This document shows positions 1 through 8,781 of a DNA stretch of 64,000 nucleotides, in pieces. Numbering within the stretch: position 1 is the stretch's first letter; each line of letters opens with the position of its first letter. The stretch lies in NCBI RefSeq assembly GCF_900109645.1, contig NZ_FOBG01000001.1, positions 3,896,520 through 3,960,519 of the forward strand, read 5' to 3'. This DNA comes from Duganella sp. CF402. Lineage in GTDB: Bacteria > Pseudomonadota > Gammaproteobacteria > Burkholderiales > Burkholderiaceae_D. The position numbers were made by a program, and so were the translations under genes. Below the pieces are notes generated by a model. It was given only the letters and a program-made list of their open reading frames with translations, searched no databases and was not told the DNA's origin.

Positions 1-40
1 AATCCTTGATCGCTGCGCCGTTCAGTTCTGCGGTAGCCAT
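1..40 (-). CDS. 5' end of an unidentified CDS cut by the window edge
   Basis: Only 13 codons are visible, reading MATAELNGAAIKD. The ATG overlaps the stop of the ExbD gene as TAATG, and a good ribosome binding site (AGGAGAA, 6 bases before the ATG) lies inside the end of exbD. This shows a real, translationally coupled gene that continues the exbB-exbD operon. Too little is visible to name it. Confidence 0.6.
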   Translation of the reverse strand, partial: MATAELNGAAIKD

Positions 41-477
41 TATTTGTTCTCCTGGGGGGGCGCCGAGCCATCGGTGACGAAGCCCAATTTCGTTAATCCA
101 TTACTCTGCGCTGCGGCCATCACTTGCGCCACCACTTCGTAGCGCGTGTCCTTGTCGGCGCGCAGCTGCAGTTCCGGTTGCGGGTCCAGCCTGGCCGCGT
201 CAATCAAGCGCGATGCCAATGCCTCCCGCTCCACCGGGTCGTTATTCCAGAAAATCTTGCCCTTGCCGTCGATCGACAGCGTGACCGTGGCGGCCGGCGC
301 CGTCGGTGCGGCCGGGGCTTGCGCCTTCGGCAGTTCCAGTTGCACCGAGCCGGTGAACATCGGCGCAGCCAGAATGAAAATCACCAGCAGCACCAGCATC
401 ACATCGACCATCGGCGTGACATTGATGTCCGCCATCGGGCCGGGATTGCGATGGTGATTGAATGCGCCGAAAGCCAT
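40..477 (-). CDS. exbD: ExbD/TolR-family biopolymer transport protein
   Basis: This is the peptidoglycan-anchoring stator partner of a proton-driven motor that energises TonB or TolA. The 145-residue length fits the family. One N-terminal membrane helix (about residues 20-41) starts DINVTPMVDVMLVLL and carries the membrane aspartate at position 25, the same number as the essential Asp of E. coli ExbD. The rest is a periplasmic domain after an Ala/Pro-rich linker. The gene starts one base after the stop of the ExbB gene. No tonB, tolA or tolB follows in view, so ExbD versus TolR cannot be settled. The operon with dapB and bamE and the distant iron-linked tonB at 30808 slightly favour ExbD. Confidence 0.85.
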   Translation of the reverse strand: MAFGAFNHHRNPGPMADINVTPMVDVMLVLLVIFILAAPMFTGSVQLELPKAQAPAAPTAPAATVTLSIDGKGKIFWNNDPVEREALASRLIDAARLDPQPELQLRADKDTRYEVVAQVMAAAQSNGLTKLGFVTDGSAPPQENK

Positions 478-478
478 G

Positions 479-1144
479 TTATTTGGTCAGATAGGCGTGC
501 AGGTCGTGGGCGAAGGCATCCAGCTCGGCCAGGGTCAGCCGGTTGACGCGGTTGAATCCGTTATACGCCAATACGGCCGGAATCGCCACCGTCAGGCCGA
601 TCGCAGTCATCACCAGCGCCTCGCCCACCGGGCCGGCCACTTTGTCGATCTGCACCGTGCCGTGCGAGGACACATTGGCCAGCGCATGGTAGATGCCCCA
701 CACCGTGCCCAGCAGGCCGACAAACGGCGCCGTGGCGCCGATGGAAGCCAGCAGCGTCAAGCCGCTTTCAAGACGATTGGTGGAAGCCTGGATGGCCGCC
801 CGCAGCACGCGTGTGGCTTGCGCCGAGCGGTCCATTTCGCCGCCCAGCGAAGGACGCGCGGAAGCGGACAATTGCGCGGCGCCTTGTTGCGCCAGCGGCA
901 GGAAAATCTTTTCGGAATCGGCCAGCGCCAGCGCATTGACGCCATCCTGCATGCTCGGCGCATCCCAGAACGCCTGTACCGCCGGCGCGCTGCGGCGGAT
1001 GCGCCACGACGCATAGGCCTTGGCCAGGATGAAGAACCAGCTCACCAGCGACATGGCCAGCAGCACGAACGCAACCGCGTGGCTGATGGCGTCACCCTGC
1101 TCCCAGAAGCGGCTCAGGGTGAATTGGCTGGCGGCCGGGTTCAT
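479..1144 (-). CDS. exbB: MotA/TolQ/ExbB proton channel family protein
   Basis: This inner-membrane protein forms the proton channel of an ExbB-ExbD (or TolQ-TolR) motor. At 221 residues it has the usual three membrane helices: one near residues 20-42, and a pair near 135-160 and 175-200 in the conserved block with the motifs [16 protein letters not shown] and [13 protein letters not shown]. Its ATG overlaps the dapB stop as ATGA and its stop lies one base before the exbD start, so the three genes are translationally coupled. Calling it ExbB rather than TolQ is inference, because no tol-pal genes are visible. Confidence 0.85.
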   Translation of the reverse strand: MNPAASQFTLSRFWEQGDAISHAVAFVLLAMSLVSWFFILAKAYASWRIRRSAPAVQAFWDAPSMQDGVNALALADSEKIFLPLAQQGAAQLSASARPSLGGEMDRSAQATRVLRAAIQASTNRLESGLTLLASIGATAPFVGLLGTVWGIYHALANVSSHGTVQIDKVAGPVGEALVMTAIGLTVAIPAVLAYNGFNRVNRLTLAELDAFAHDLHAYLTK

Positions 1145-1947
1145 TTGTCTTTCAGACCCAGCACGTCGTACATGTCGAACAGGCCGGTCGGCTTGTCGGC
1201 CAGGAAGCGGCAGGCGCGAATCGCTCCGTGCGCGTAGGTCACACGGCTGCTCGACTTGTGGCTGATCTCGATGCGCTCGCCGATGCCGGCAAACAGCACG
1301 GTGTGGTCGCCGACGATGTCGCCGCCGCGAATGGTGGCAAAGCCGATCGACGATGGATCGCGCTCGCCGGTCACGCCTTCGCGCGCGAATACGCCGTGTT
1401 CTTTCAGATCGCGGCCCAGCGCATCGGCAATCACCTCGCCCATTTTCAGCGCGGTGCCGGATGGCGCATCAACCTTGAAGCGGTGGTGGGCTTCGACGAT
1501 CTCGATATCGTAGCCGGTCGACAGCGCCTTGGCGGCCTGCTCCAGCAGCTTCATGGTCACATTCACGCCAACCGAGAAGTTAGGCGAAAACACGATGGCG
1601 GTTTTCTTGGCCGCTTCGGCGATGGCGGCCTTGCCGGCGTCGTCGAAACCGGTGGTGCCGATCACCAGCTTGATGCCGTGCTCGGCGCAGTATTTCAAAT
1701 GGTCCAGCGTCGCTTCCGGGCGGGTGAAGTCGATCAGGTATTCCGCGCCGGCCAGGCCTTTGCTGAACTCCGACTCCACCGGCACGCCGGCCGGCTTGCC
1801 GAGGAAGGCTGCGGCATCGGCCTGCTCCGAACCGGCACGATCCAGCGCGCCGGACAGGCGGGCGTCGTCCGCGTTCTGCACGGCTTCGATCAGGATACGG
1901 CCCATGCGGCCGCCGGCGCCGGCGATGGCGATGTTCATTTCGGTCAT
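1141..1947 (-). CDS. dapB: 4-hydroxy-tetrahydrodipicolinate reductase
   Basis: DapB reduces 4-hydroxy-tetrahydrodipicolinate with NAD(P)H in the lysine and meso-diaminopimelate pathway, so it feeds both protein and peptidoglycan synthesis in the cytoplasm. The N-terminal dinucleotide-binding motif GAGGRMGR and the signature [15 protein letters not shown], with the catalytic His pair and Lys, are both present. The length of 268 residues is normal. The start at 1947 reads [10 protein letters not shown]; a second ATG three codons in is also possible. It lies 12 bases after the bamE stop and overlaps exbB by four bases. Confidence 0.97.
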   Translation of the reverse strand: MTEMNIAIAGAGGRMGRILIEAVQNADDARLSGALDRAGSEQADAAAFLGKPAGVPVESEFSKGLAGAEYLIDFTRPEATLDHLKYCAEHGIKLVIGTTGFDDAGKAAIAEAAKKTAIVFSPNFSVGVNVTMKLLEQAAKALSTGYDIEIVEAHHRFKVDAPSGTALKMGEVIADALGRDLKEHGVFAREGVTGERDPSSIGFATIRGGDIVGDHTVLFAGIGERIEISHKSSSRVTYAHGAIRACRFLADKPTGLFDMYDVLGLKDK

Positions 1948-1959
1948 GCTAAATCCTTG

Positions 1960-2616
1960 TTATTTCTTGTCGTTGCTGATCGTCGCGCCCACCGGGTTGT
2001 TGGCCGCCGGGTTGTCGGTGCCGGCCGGCAGCGGCGCGGTTGGCGCCGGCTTGGACAGGATCGCCTCGGTTTCGGCGGCCTTCTTGGCGTTCGGCGCCGG
2101 GCCGGCGATGCGGGCAATGTATTCTTTTTCAGTCGGCAGGTTGCCGCCTTCCCAGCGCGCCACCTTGCCGTCCTTGTCGAAGAACACGATCACGCGGCTG
2201 GTGGTGATTTCGCCGTTGCCCTTGGCCAGGCGGAAGGCGTAATCCCAGCGGTTGCCGTGGAACGGGTCGGTCAGCAGCGCGGTGCCGAAGATGAAGCGCA
2301 CCTGGTCCTGCGTCATGCCGACTTTCAACTGCGACAACATTTCTTCGGAGACAAAGTTACCCTGCTGAATGTCAGGGCGATATGGCGAGAAGAACCACAT
2401 GAAGCGCTGCAGTTGGGTGATGGTGGTGGTTTGCGCGCCCTTGCTGGCGTCCAGGGTCGGCGCGGCGTCTTTCACCTCAGTCGATTTCTCGCCCAGCGTG
2501 GTTTTGGTCGCGCAGCCGCCCAGCGCCAGCGCCACGCCCACGGCGGCGGCAACAGGAGTAAGACGGTGCAACAAAGACTGCGAAAAAGCCTGGGTGACGC
2601 GCATAAAAGTCCTCAA
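1960..2616 (-). CDS. bamE: Outer membrane protein assembly factor BamE (SmpA/OmlA)
   Basis: BamE is a small lipoprotein of the BAM complex, which folds beta-barrel proteins into the outer membrane. The N-terminus is a lipoprotein signal with lipobox LGGC and the acylated Cys near residue 35. The SmpA domain follows, with [38 protein letters not shown] and [11 protein letters not shown]. At 218 residues it is nearly twice E. coli BamE; the extra length is a C-terminal Pro/Ala-rich tail ending in ISNDKK. It is the first gene of the bamE-dapB-exbB-exbD run and diverges from fur, which is its usual neighbour in Betaproteobacteria. Confidence 0.93.
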   Translation of the reverse strand: MRTFMRVTQAFSQSLLHRLTPVAAAVGVALALGGCATKTTLGEKSTEVKDAAPTLDASKGAQTTTITQLQRFMWFFSPYRPDIQQGNFVSEEMLSQLKVGMTQDQVRFIFGTALLTDPFHGNRWDYAFRLAKGNGEITTSRVIVFFDKDGKVARWEGGNLPTEKEYIARIAGPAPNAKKAAETEAILSKPAPTAPLPAGTDNPAANNPVGATISNDKK

Positions 2617-2753
2617 TCTGGTCGAGCGGATGTGCTGAAAAACGCTATATCATAAAGCACCTCGCACGGGACGGGGCAAATCTTTGTAACCGGATTAGTC
2701 GGAGTACGGTAAACTACCGGCTAGCTATCGCCAACTATTCAAAGAGTCTCCAC

Positions 2754-3182
2754 ATGGGTCACAATCCTACCGATCTGAAGGCCAGCGGCCTGAAAGCCAC
2801 GCTGCCACGCATCAAAATCCTGGATATTTTCCAGAACAGCGAAGTGCGCCACCTGACCGCCGAAGATGTCTACAAGATCCTGTTGGCAGACAATATGGAT
2901 GTGGGCCTGGCCACCGTCTACCGGGTGCTGACCCAGTTCGAGCAGGCCGGCCTGCTGAACCGCAACCACTTCGAAACCGGCAAGGCCATCTTTGAGCTGA
3001 ACGCCGGCTCGCACCACGATCACCTGGTGTGCGTCGATTGCGGCCGTGTGGAAGAGTTTTACGACGAGGCGATTGAAGAGCGCCAGCACGCCATCGCCCA
3101 GGAGCGCGGCTTCAAGATTGCCGAGCACGCGCTGGCGATCTACGGCAACTGCACCAAGACCGCCTGCCCGCACCGCCCTTGA
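2754..3182 (+). CDS. fur: Ferric uptake regulator Fur
   Basis: Fur is the Fe(II)-responsive repressor of iron uptake genes. The 142 residues show the N-terminal winged helix ([41 protein letters not shown]), the metal-binding segment [18 protein letters not shown], and a final Cys pair in [10 protein letters not shown]. It is monocistronic, divergent from bamE and convergent with hrcA. Likely targets in this window are feoA, bfd-tonB and bfr, which carry Fur-box-like sites. I saw no clear Fur box in front of fur itself. Confidence 0.97.
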   Translation: MGHNPTDLKASGLKATLPRIKILDIFQNSEVRHLTAEDVYKILLADNMDVGLATVYRVLTQFEQAGLLNRNHFETGKAIFELNAGSHHDHLVCVDCGRVEEFYDEAIEERQHAIAQERGFKIAEHALAIYGNCTKTACPHRP

Positions 3183-3188
3183 TTCAAC

Positions 3189-3242
3189 TTGGATTCCGGC
3201 CTGTGCCGGAATGACGTCATCCCCGCGCAGGCGGGGATCCAA
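3189..3242 (+). repeat. Nested palindromic dispersed repeat between fur and hrcA
   Basis: Two perfect hairpins sit side by side: ATTCCGGC/GCCGGAAT (3193-3200 and 3205-3212) and ATCCCCGC/GCGGGGAT (3219-3226 and 3231-3238). They are separated by TGACGTCA and enclosed by TTGGAT/ATCCAA outer arms. The element fills the gap between two convergent genes. The 'GGATCCCCGCCTGCGCGGGGATGAC' kind of palindrome is well known as a dispersed repeat in Beta- and Gammaproteobacteria. It may also act as a two-way terminator, although no T-run is present. Confidence 0.75.
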
Positions 3243-3243
3243 T

Positions 3244-4260
3244 TTAATTGTGGCTCAGGGCGTTTGACAGCAACTTCGCGGTGATATCGACGATCGGTAT
3301 CACCCGCTCATACGCCATCCGCGTCGGGCCTATCACCCCCAGCGTGCCGACGATCTTGCCGTTGGCCGTGTACGGCGCGGTCACCACGCTCATCTCATCC
3401 ATCGGCACCAGGCTCGATTCGCCGCCGATGTAGATCTGCACCCCGCTGGCCTTGGACGACACGTCCAGCAGCTGCATCAGGCCGGTCTTCTGCTCGAACA
3501 TATCGAACATCTGCCGCAGCGACGTCATGTTGGACGACAAATCGCTGACCGACAGCAGGTTGCGCTCGCCCGCGATCACCATATTGTCGGAATCGTCGGC
3601 CATCGCCTCGCTGCCCGCCTCCACCGCCGCCTGCATCAGGCGGCCCATGTCGTCGCGCAGCTGGCGCACCTCGTTCTGCAGGCGCGCATGCACTTCGTCG
3701 AAGGCCAGCCCGCCGTAATTCTGGTTGATGTAGTTGGCCGACTGCACCAGCTGCACCGGCGTGTAGTCGACCTCGGTCAGCAGCAGGCGGTTTTGCACAT
3801 CGCCGTTCGGCGCCACGATCACCAGCAGGATGCGCTTCTCGCCCAGGCGCAGGAATTCGATCTGCTGGAACACCGACTCGCGGCGCGGGCTCGACACCAC
3901 GCCGGCAAACTGCGACAGCGAGGACAGCATCTGCGCCGCGCTGGTGATCATCTTTTGCGGCTGCGGCGATTGCAGGCGCAGTTGCGCGCCCACCGCCTGC
4001 TCGTCGAGGTGCTGCACCGTCAGCAGCGTATCGACGAAGATGCGGTAGCCGCGCGGCGTCGGCACCCGGCCGGCCGAGGTGTGCGGGCTGGCCACGTAGC
4101 CGAGCTCTTCCAGGTCGGCCATGATGTTGCGGATGGTGGCCGGCGACAGGTCCAGTCCGGAAATCTTGGACAGCGCGCGCGAGCCTACCGGCTGGCCGTC
4201 CGCGATGTAGCGTTCGACCAGCGCCTTGAGCAGCGTTTGTGCACGATTATCGAGTTGCAT
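3244..4260 (-). CDS. hrcA: Heat-inducible transcription repressor HrcA
   Basis: HrcA binds CIRCE elements and represses groESL and dnaK class heat-shock genes; GroEL keeps it active. The 338 residues begin with a winged-helix domain ([36 protein letters not shown]) and continue through the central GAF-like and inserted domains to the conserved C-terminus [19 protein letters not shown]. The gene stands alone between fur (convergent) and a HAD phosphatase in the same direction. I found no CIRCE palindrome in the short upstream gap, so autoregulation is not visible. Confidence 0.96.
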   Translation of the reverse strand: MQLDNRAQTLLKALVERYIADGQPVGSRALSKISGLDLSPATIRNIMADLEELGYVASPHTSAGRVPTPRGYRIFVDTLLTVQHLDEQAVGAQLRLQSPQPQKMITSAAQMLSSLSQFAGVVSSPRRESVFQQIEFLRLGEKRILLVIVAPNGDVQNRLLLTEVDYTPVQLVQSANYINQNYGGLAFDEVHARLQNEVRQLRDDMGRLMQAAVEAGSEAMADDSDNMVIAGERNLLSVSDLSSNMTSLRQMFDMFEQKTGLMQLLDVSSKASGVQIYIGGESSLVPMDEMSVVTAPYTANGKIVGTLGVIGPTRMAYERVIPIVDITAKLLSNALSHN

Positions 4261-4289
4261 ACGAAATAACGGTATAGAGGTTCTGCTTA

Positions 4290-5006
4290 TTATGCACGGC
4301 TATCCTGCATCTGCCCACGTATCCACAGCAACAGTTCATCAAAAGTGGCGCAAATGGCATCCGGCGTGACGCCGGCGTCCAGATGGGCGGTGCTGCCGTG
4401 GCGGTTCATCCAGACTGCGCGCAGACCGGCCGCTTGCGCGCCCTGCACGTCCAGCCGCAGGTCGTCGCCGACGTAGACCGCGTCCTGCGGCGCCACCCCC
4501 ATCGCCGCGCAGGCGGTGTGGAAGATGCCCGGATCCGGCTTGGCGCGGCCGTACTGCGACGATGACAGCGCATACTCGAAATGGTGGTCCATGCCGATCA
4601 CTTCAAGGTCTGCGTTGCCGTTGGTGACCACGCCCAGCCGCAGCATGCCCTGCAGCAGCGGCAGCACCGGCAGCACGTCGGCATACGGCACCACCAGGTT
4701 GCGCTGCACGGCAAAATGCTGCATTGCGCCCTCGATGTGGGCCGGATCCTCGCCCAGCTCGGCGAACACCTCTTCCAGCGCCACGCGGCGCAGGCGGTAC
4801 AGGTCGGAGATCAGCTCCGGCCGCCGTTCCAGCAGCGCCATGCGGCGCACCCGCAGCTCGGCCACGCTGAACGCCTGCGCCACTTTCGGCGCGTTGGCGC
4901 CCAGCCAGGCGTGCCAGCTTTGCTCGGCGGCGGCAATCACCGGGCCGATCGGCCACAGGGTGTCGTCGAGGTCAAACAGCAGGGCGAGCGGGCGGCGAGT
5001 GGTCAT
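4290..5006 (-). CDS. HAD-superfamily hydrolase (YjjG/5'-nucleotidase-like)
   Basis: This is a haloacid dehalogenase-type phosphatase. The 238 residues contain motif I (FDLDDTLWP, nucleophile Asp12), motif II around VVTNGNA, the motif III lysine in [10 protein letters not shown] and motif [13 protein letters not shown], with a helical cap in between. Such enzymes act on nucleoside monophosphates or other small phosphoesters; the substrate cannot be read from sequence. It ends 29 bases before the hrcA start and is divergent from the metallophosphoesterase gene. Confidence 0.88.
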   Translation of the reverse strand: MTTRRPLALLFDLDDTLWPIGPVIAAAEQSWHAWLGANAPKVAQAFSVAELRVRRMALLERRPELISDLYRLRRVALEEVFAELGEDPAHIEGAMQHFAVQRNLVVPYADVLPVLPLLQGMLRLGVVTNGNADLEVIGMDHHFEYALSSSQYGRAKPDPGIFHTACAAMGVAPQDAVYVGDDLRLDVQGAQAAGLRAVWMNRHGSTAHLDAGVTPDAICATFDELLLWIRGQMQDSRA

Positions 5007-5051
5007 GATGAATAATCACAAATAAAACATATTGTACGGGCATGGTAAATT

Positions 5052-6452
5052 ATGTGGATGCTACCGATCCTGAAACGTACCCTTCCCGCCGTCCTGCTGG
5101 CCGGCTGCGCCGCCACCAATCCCCCGCCGCCGCCCGACTTCACCTCCTACGTGGTGCTGGGTGAGTACGGCGCCGCTGTGGCGCGCGTGCTGATCGACGC
5201 CCCGTCCTGCCCGGAGATCGTGCTCAACCAGCGCCCCCAGCCCATGACGCTGCGCGCGCCGGCCGAGACCATCGCCCTGCGCAGCACGCCGTTTGCCGCC
5301 GCCGATTCCAAGCCGGCCGAATTCCCGCTGCTGACCTGCGAGGCGGCGCTGCCGGTGCGCACCACCAGCGCCAGCGTGCTGGGCCGCTCCCTGCCGCTGC
5401 CGAAAGCCGAACCGCAGCGCATCGTGGTGCTGGGCGACACCGGCTGCCGCCTGCAAAAGAGCAGCAACAGCTACCAGGCCTGCAACGACAGCGCGCAATA
5501 CCCGTTTGCCACCGTGGCCGCGCAAGCGGCCGCCTGGAAGCCGGAACTGGTGATCCACGTCGGCGACTACCACTACCGCGAAAACGCCTGCCCCGAGGGC
5601 AACCCCGGTTGCGCCGGCAGCCCGTGGGGCTACGGCTGGGATGCATGGGACGACGACTTCTTCGCGCCCGGCGCCAAGCTGCTGGACGCCGCGCCGTGGA
5701 TCATGGCGCGCGGCAATCACGAAAACTGCCTGCGCGGCGGCCAGGGCTACTGGCGCTTCCTCGATCCGCGCCCGCTGCTCAAGGGCCGCGACTGCAACGT
5801 GGCGGCCGATGACGATGCCGGCAACTACAGCGATCCCTACGCCGTGCCGATCGGCCAGGCCACCCAGCTGCTGGTGCTGGACACCGCCAACACCACGTGG
5901 AAGGGCCTGAAGCCGGGCGACACCGGCTACGCCAAATACCAGGACCTGTACCGCAAGCTCGAGGCGCTGGCGCAGCGGGCGCCGCGCAACCTCGGCGTCC
6001 TGCACCATCCGCTGCTGGGCATGGGCGCCGACCGCAAGGCCGACGGCAGCATCGTGCTGCTGCCAGGCGACGCCGGCGTGCAAGCGAGCTTCAGCTCGGT
6101 CAACCCGCTGCTGTTCCCGGCCAATCTGCAGGCGGTGCTGTCCGGCCATGTGCACCTGTGGCAGCAGGCCAGCTTCAGCAGCGCCCACCCGAGCCAGTTC
6201 ATCGCCGGCTTTGCCGGCACCTCGGAAGACATCGTGCCGCTGCCGGACAAATTGCCGCCGGGGGTGACGCCGGCGCCGGGCGCAGTGGTCGAGCATTTCA
6301 GCTCGTGGGTGGACGGCTTCGGTTTCATGACAATGGAACGCCAAGGCCCCGACCAGTGGGCCATCGAAGTGCATGATTTACAAGGAAAAATCCGCAACCG
6401 CTGCCAGCTGGACGGGCGCCGGTCGGTATGCGAGGTGGCGCAGGTGAAGTAA
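5052..6452 (+). CDS. Secreted calcineurin-like metallophosphoesterase lipoprotein
   Basis: This protein is predicted to be a two-metal phosphoesterase of the purple acid phosphatase/calcineurin type, exported as a lipoprotein. The signal MWMLPILKRTLPAVLLAGC has its lipobox Cys at residue 19. The metal-ligand motifs occur in order: GDTGCR, GDYHYRE, GNHENC, a histidine pair in LHHPLLG, and GHVHLW near the C-terminus. The 466 residues also carry about 110 N-terminal residues before the catalytic domain. The substrate is unknown. It is a single gene divergent from the HAD phosphatase. Confidence 0.85.
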   Translation: MWMLPILKRTLPAVLLAGCAATNPPPPPDFTSYVVLGEYGAAVARVLIDAPSCPEIVLNQRPQPMTLRAPAETIALRSTPFAAADSKPAEFPLLTCEAALPVRTTSASVLGRSLPLPKAEPQRIVVLGDTGCRLQKSSNSYQACNDSAQYPFATVAAQAAAWKPELVIHVGDYHYRENACPEGNPGCAGSPWGYGWDAWDDDFFAPGAKLLDAAPWIMARGNHENCLRGGQGYWRFLDPRPLLKGRDCNVAADDDAGNYSDPYAVPIGQATQLLVLDTANTTWKGLKPGDTGYAKYQDLYRKLEALAQRAPRNLGVLHHPLLGMGADRKADGSIVLLPGDAGVQASFSSVNPLLFPANLQAVLSGHVHLWQQASFSSAHPSQFIAGFAGTSEDIVPLPDKLPPGVTPAPGAVVEHFSSWVDGFGFMTMERQGPDQWAIEVHDLQGKIRNRCQLDGRRSVCEVAQVK

Positions 6453-6585
6453 GCCCGCGACACACGCTGTTACATCCATTTGCGGGGCCGGTCTTACCAA
6501 ATGCACTAAAATACCGCCCACGAGTGTAATATGCTGCCTCCCGTGCGTGCTGCCGGGCCCTATTCGTTTTGGAGAGAGAGTTTTT

Positions 6586-7203
6586 ATGAAAAGTTCGTAT
6601 CTGCGTGCGGGCCTTGCCCTGCTGTGTGCTGTGATCCTGAGCGCCTGCGGCGGTAGCAACGGTAACCTGGCGCTGTCTGGCACCATCACTTACGTCCCGA
6701 CCACCGTGACCCCGGCTGGCCTGGTGCTGATCAATAAGAACACCGGCGAAAAGCTGAGCATCGCAACCGGCGCCAGCACCTTCGTGTTCACCAAGCTGCT
6801 GGCCAGCGATGAAGCGTTCGACGTAGAAGTGGACACCGACCCGACCGGCGCAAAATGCGTGATGTCCAACAACAAGAACAACGCCAACGTTTACACCGTC
6901 TACTATGTAGCGGTGACCTGCACCTCCAATCCGTGGGTGCTGGGCGGCACCGTCAAGGGCCTGACCGGCACCGGCCTGGTCCTGGCCAACGGTCCCGATA
7001 CCGTCGGCGTGCTGCCATCGGCCACGGCCGGCGCCGACGTCAGCTTCGTGTTCCCGACCAAGGTATCCAACAAAGCGCAATACGGCGGCACCGTGCTGAC
7101 CCAGCCAACCGGCCAGACCTGCGCCTTCAGCTCGACGCTGAACCCTGGCACCATGCCGGACGCCGACCTGAAGAGCCTGGTCGTCAATTGCGTCAACAAC
7201 TAA
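6586..7203 (+). CDS. Lipoprotein with two repeated beta-sandwich-like domains (paralogue 1)
   Basis: I cannot assign a function. I use the ATG at 6586 because GGAGAGAGAG precedes it and it begins directly with a lipoprotein signal (AVILSACGG). An upstream ATG at 6547 would bury the signal. After the Cys, two about 90-residue units are recognisable. The second starts LGGTVKGLTGTGLVLANG and ends VLTQPTGQTCAFSS with a final VVNCVNN. This layout (GTVSGL..GLVL, then VLTQPTGQTC, then TVTC) is a repeat unit I know from many Burkholderiales surface lipoproteins. The next gene is a paralogue, which suggests tandem duplication. Confidence 0.75.
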   Translation: MKSSYLRAGLALLCAVILSACGGSNGNLALSGTITYVPTTVTPAGLVLINKNTGEKLSIATGASTFVFTKLLASDEAFDVEVDTDPTGAKCVMSNNKNNANVYTVYYVAVTCTSNPWVLGGTVKGLTGTGLVLANGPDTVGVLPSATAGADVSFVFPTKVSNKAQYGGTVLTQPTGQTCAFSSTLNPGTMPDADLKSLVVNCVNN

Positions 7204-7234
7204 GCTGCGCCCGTTCTAATTTTTGGAGAAATAG

Positions 7235-7849
7235 ATGAAATTTTCGTATCTGAGCGCCGCAGCGGCGCTGGCCGTGGCGGCCGCGCTGGCAGCTTGCGGC
7301 GGCAAGGCGCAATTCACCGTGCAAGGCAGCATCACCGGCCTGGCCAATAGCGGCCTGGTCCTGGCCAATGGCAGCGACCAGGTGACCGTCCCCTCGGGCG
7401 CCACCCGCTTTGCGTTCGGCAAGCAAATCGACTACGGCACCGACTACAACATCACCGTATTGAAGAACCCGGCCCACATGAACTGCGTGGTCAGCGGCGC
7501 CACCGGTTCGGCCGGCCACAACGTGACCATCGAGTCGCTGGTGACCTGCACCCAGAACGAATACACCCTGGGCGGCCAGTTCACCGGCCTGACCGCAGCG
7601 GCCGACGGCACCGCCCGCACCGTGACGCTGGTGAACGGCACGGCCGGCGGCTCGGTCGTCATCAGCAGCGCTAACGGCACTGCCGGCGCCGGCGACTTTG
7701 TGCTCGGCGCCACCGTCCCGGACGGCCAGGCCTACGGCGTGACGGTCCTGACCCAGCCAACCGGCCTGAACTGCACCCTCGCCAACGGCGTCGGCGTGAT
7801 GCACGAAGTCGCTGTCAGCAACCTGCTGCTGACCTGCGTACCGCAATAA
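7235..7849 (+). CDS. Lipoprotein with two repeated beta-sandwich-like domains (paralogue 2)
   Basis: This 204-residue protein is a paralogue of the preceding gene. It starts with a lipoprotein signal ending in LAACGGK. Two repeat units follow, beginning VQGSITGLANSGLVLANG and LGGQFTGLTAAADG. Each ends in a Cys-containing strand (MNCVVSG, LVTCTQNE, VLTQPTGLNCTL, LLTCVPQ). It lies 31 bases after paralogue 1 with its own ribosome binding site (TTGGAGAAATAG). A clear terminator follows about 120 bases later, so the pair looks like a two-gene unit. No enzymatic motif is visible; a surface or adhesive role is only a guess. Confidence 0.75.
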   Translation: MKFSYLSAAAALAVAAALAACGGKAQFTVQGSITGLANSGLVLANGSDQVTVPSGATRFAFGKQIDYGTDYNITVLKNPAHMNCVVSGATGSAGHNVTIESLVTCTQNEYTLGGQFTGLTAAADGTARTVTLVNGTAGGSVVISSANGTAGAGDFVLGATVPDGQAYGVTVLTQPTGLNCTLANGVGVMHEVAVSNLLLTCVPQ

Positions 7850-7869
7850 GGCGGACCGGAGGAGATATT

Positions 7870-7892
7870 CAATATCGAAATAATTGATATTG
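7870..7892 (+). other. AT-rich inverted repeat after the lipoprotein pair
   Basis: CAATATC (7870-7876) and GATATTG (7886-7892) form a perfect 7-bp inverted repeat in an AT-rich stretch unlike the GC-rich surroundings. It lies between the second lipoprotein gene and the terminator, within the probable 3' UTR. Its function is unknown. Confidence 0.35.
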
Positions 7893-7971
7893 GGAAAATA
7901 AAGTGGATTAATATGCTGTCGCGCAGCATACTGCACTTGTCTCCTCCACTTCTTGCAAAGGAAATGGATTT

Positions 7972-8000
7972 AGCCCGCTAGCTTAGCGGGCTTTTTTTTT
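7972..8000 (+). terminator. Rho-independent terminator for the lipoprotein pair
   Basis: A 9-bp stem AGCCCGCTA/TAGCGGGCT with a three-base loop is followed by nine T residues on the plus strand. It terminates transcription from the lipoprotein genes. The T-run runs into the stop codon of rsmA on the other strand. It has no T-run for minus-strand transcription. Confidence 0.92.
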
Positions 8001-8781
8001 ACCCCAGCAGATTAGCCAGGGCGACGTACTGGGCCAGGCCCACGGCTTCCGGACGGTCGGTCGGGTTGATGCCGGCGGCGACGATCTGCTCTTCGGTGAA
8101 CATGCCGTTCAGGCAGTTGCGGATCACCTTGCGGCGCTGGGAGAAGGCTTTCTGCACCACCGCTTCCAGCTTCGCGCCGTCGCACTCCAGCGGCTTGGCG
8201 ACCGGGATCATGCGCACGATGGCCGAATCCACGCGCGGCGGCGGATCGAACGCCTCCGGCGGCACCACGAACAGCAGCGACATGTCATAGCGCCATTGCA
8301 GCATCACCGACAGGCGGCCGTAGACCTTGCTGCCCGGCTCGGCCACCATGCGCTCCACCACCTCTTTTTGCAGCATGAAGTGCTGGTCCTTGACCAGCGG
8401 CGCGAAGGTCGCCAGATGGAACAGCAGCGGGCTGGAAATGTTGTACGGCAGGTTGCCGACGATGCGCAGCTTCTGGCCCTCAGCCGCACCTTGCACCGGG
8501 ATGCTGGCGAAATCAAATTTCAGCGCATCGCCCGAATGGACGGTCAGCTTGTTGCGGGTGTAGGCTTTTTCCAGCCGCGCCACCAGGTCCCGGTCCAGCT
8601 CGACCACGTGCATGTGCTTGAGGGTGCGCAGCAGCTGGTCGGTCATGGCGGCCAGGCCGGGGCCGATTTCCACCATCGTGTCGTCCGGCGCCGGATCGAT
8701 GGCTTCGGTAATGCTGCCCAGCACGTGCTGGTCATGCAGGAAGTTCTGGCCGAAGCGTTTGCGGGCTACGTGTTGTTTCAT
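7999..8781 (-). CDS. rsmA: 16S rRNA (adenine1518/1519-N6)-dimethyltransferase RsmA
   Basis: RsmA (KsgA) dimethylates two adjacent adenines in the 3' end loop of 16S rRNA during small-subunit maturation, and its absence gives kasugamycin resistance. The 260 residues contain [13 protein letters not shown], the SAM motif [15 protein letters not shown], motif [13 protein letters not shown] and the C-terminal helical domain. The ATG overlaps the pdxA stop (ATGA). The order lptD-surA-pdxA-rsmA is the conserved proteobacterial arrangement; apaGH, which follow in E. coli, are absent here. Confidence 0.97.
   Translation of the reverse strand: MKQHVARKRFGQNFLHDQHVLGSITEAIDPAPDDTMVEIGPGLAAMTDQLLRTLKHMHVVELDRDLVARLEKAYTRNKLTVHSGDALKFDFASIPVQGAAEGQKLRIVGNLPYNISSPLLFHLATFAPLVKDQHFMLQKEVVERMVAEPGSKVYGRLSVMLQWRYDMSLLFVVPPEAFDPPPRVDSAIVRMIPVAKPLECDGAKLEAVVQKAFSQRRKVIRNCLNGMFTEEQIVAAGINPTDRPEAVGLAQYVALANLLG

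Noticed and set aside
4261..4289. CIRCE element for HrcA autoregulation
   Set aside because: No TTAGCACTC-like inverted repeat is present in the short region upstream of hrcA.
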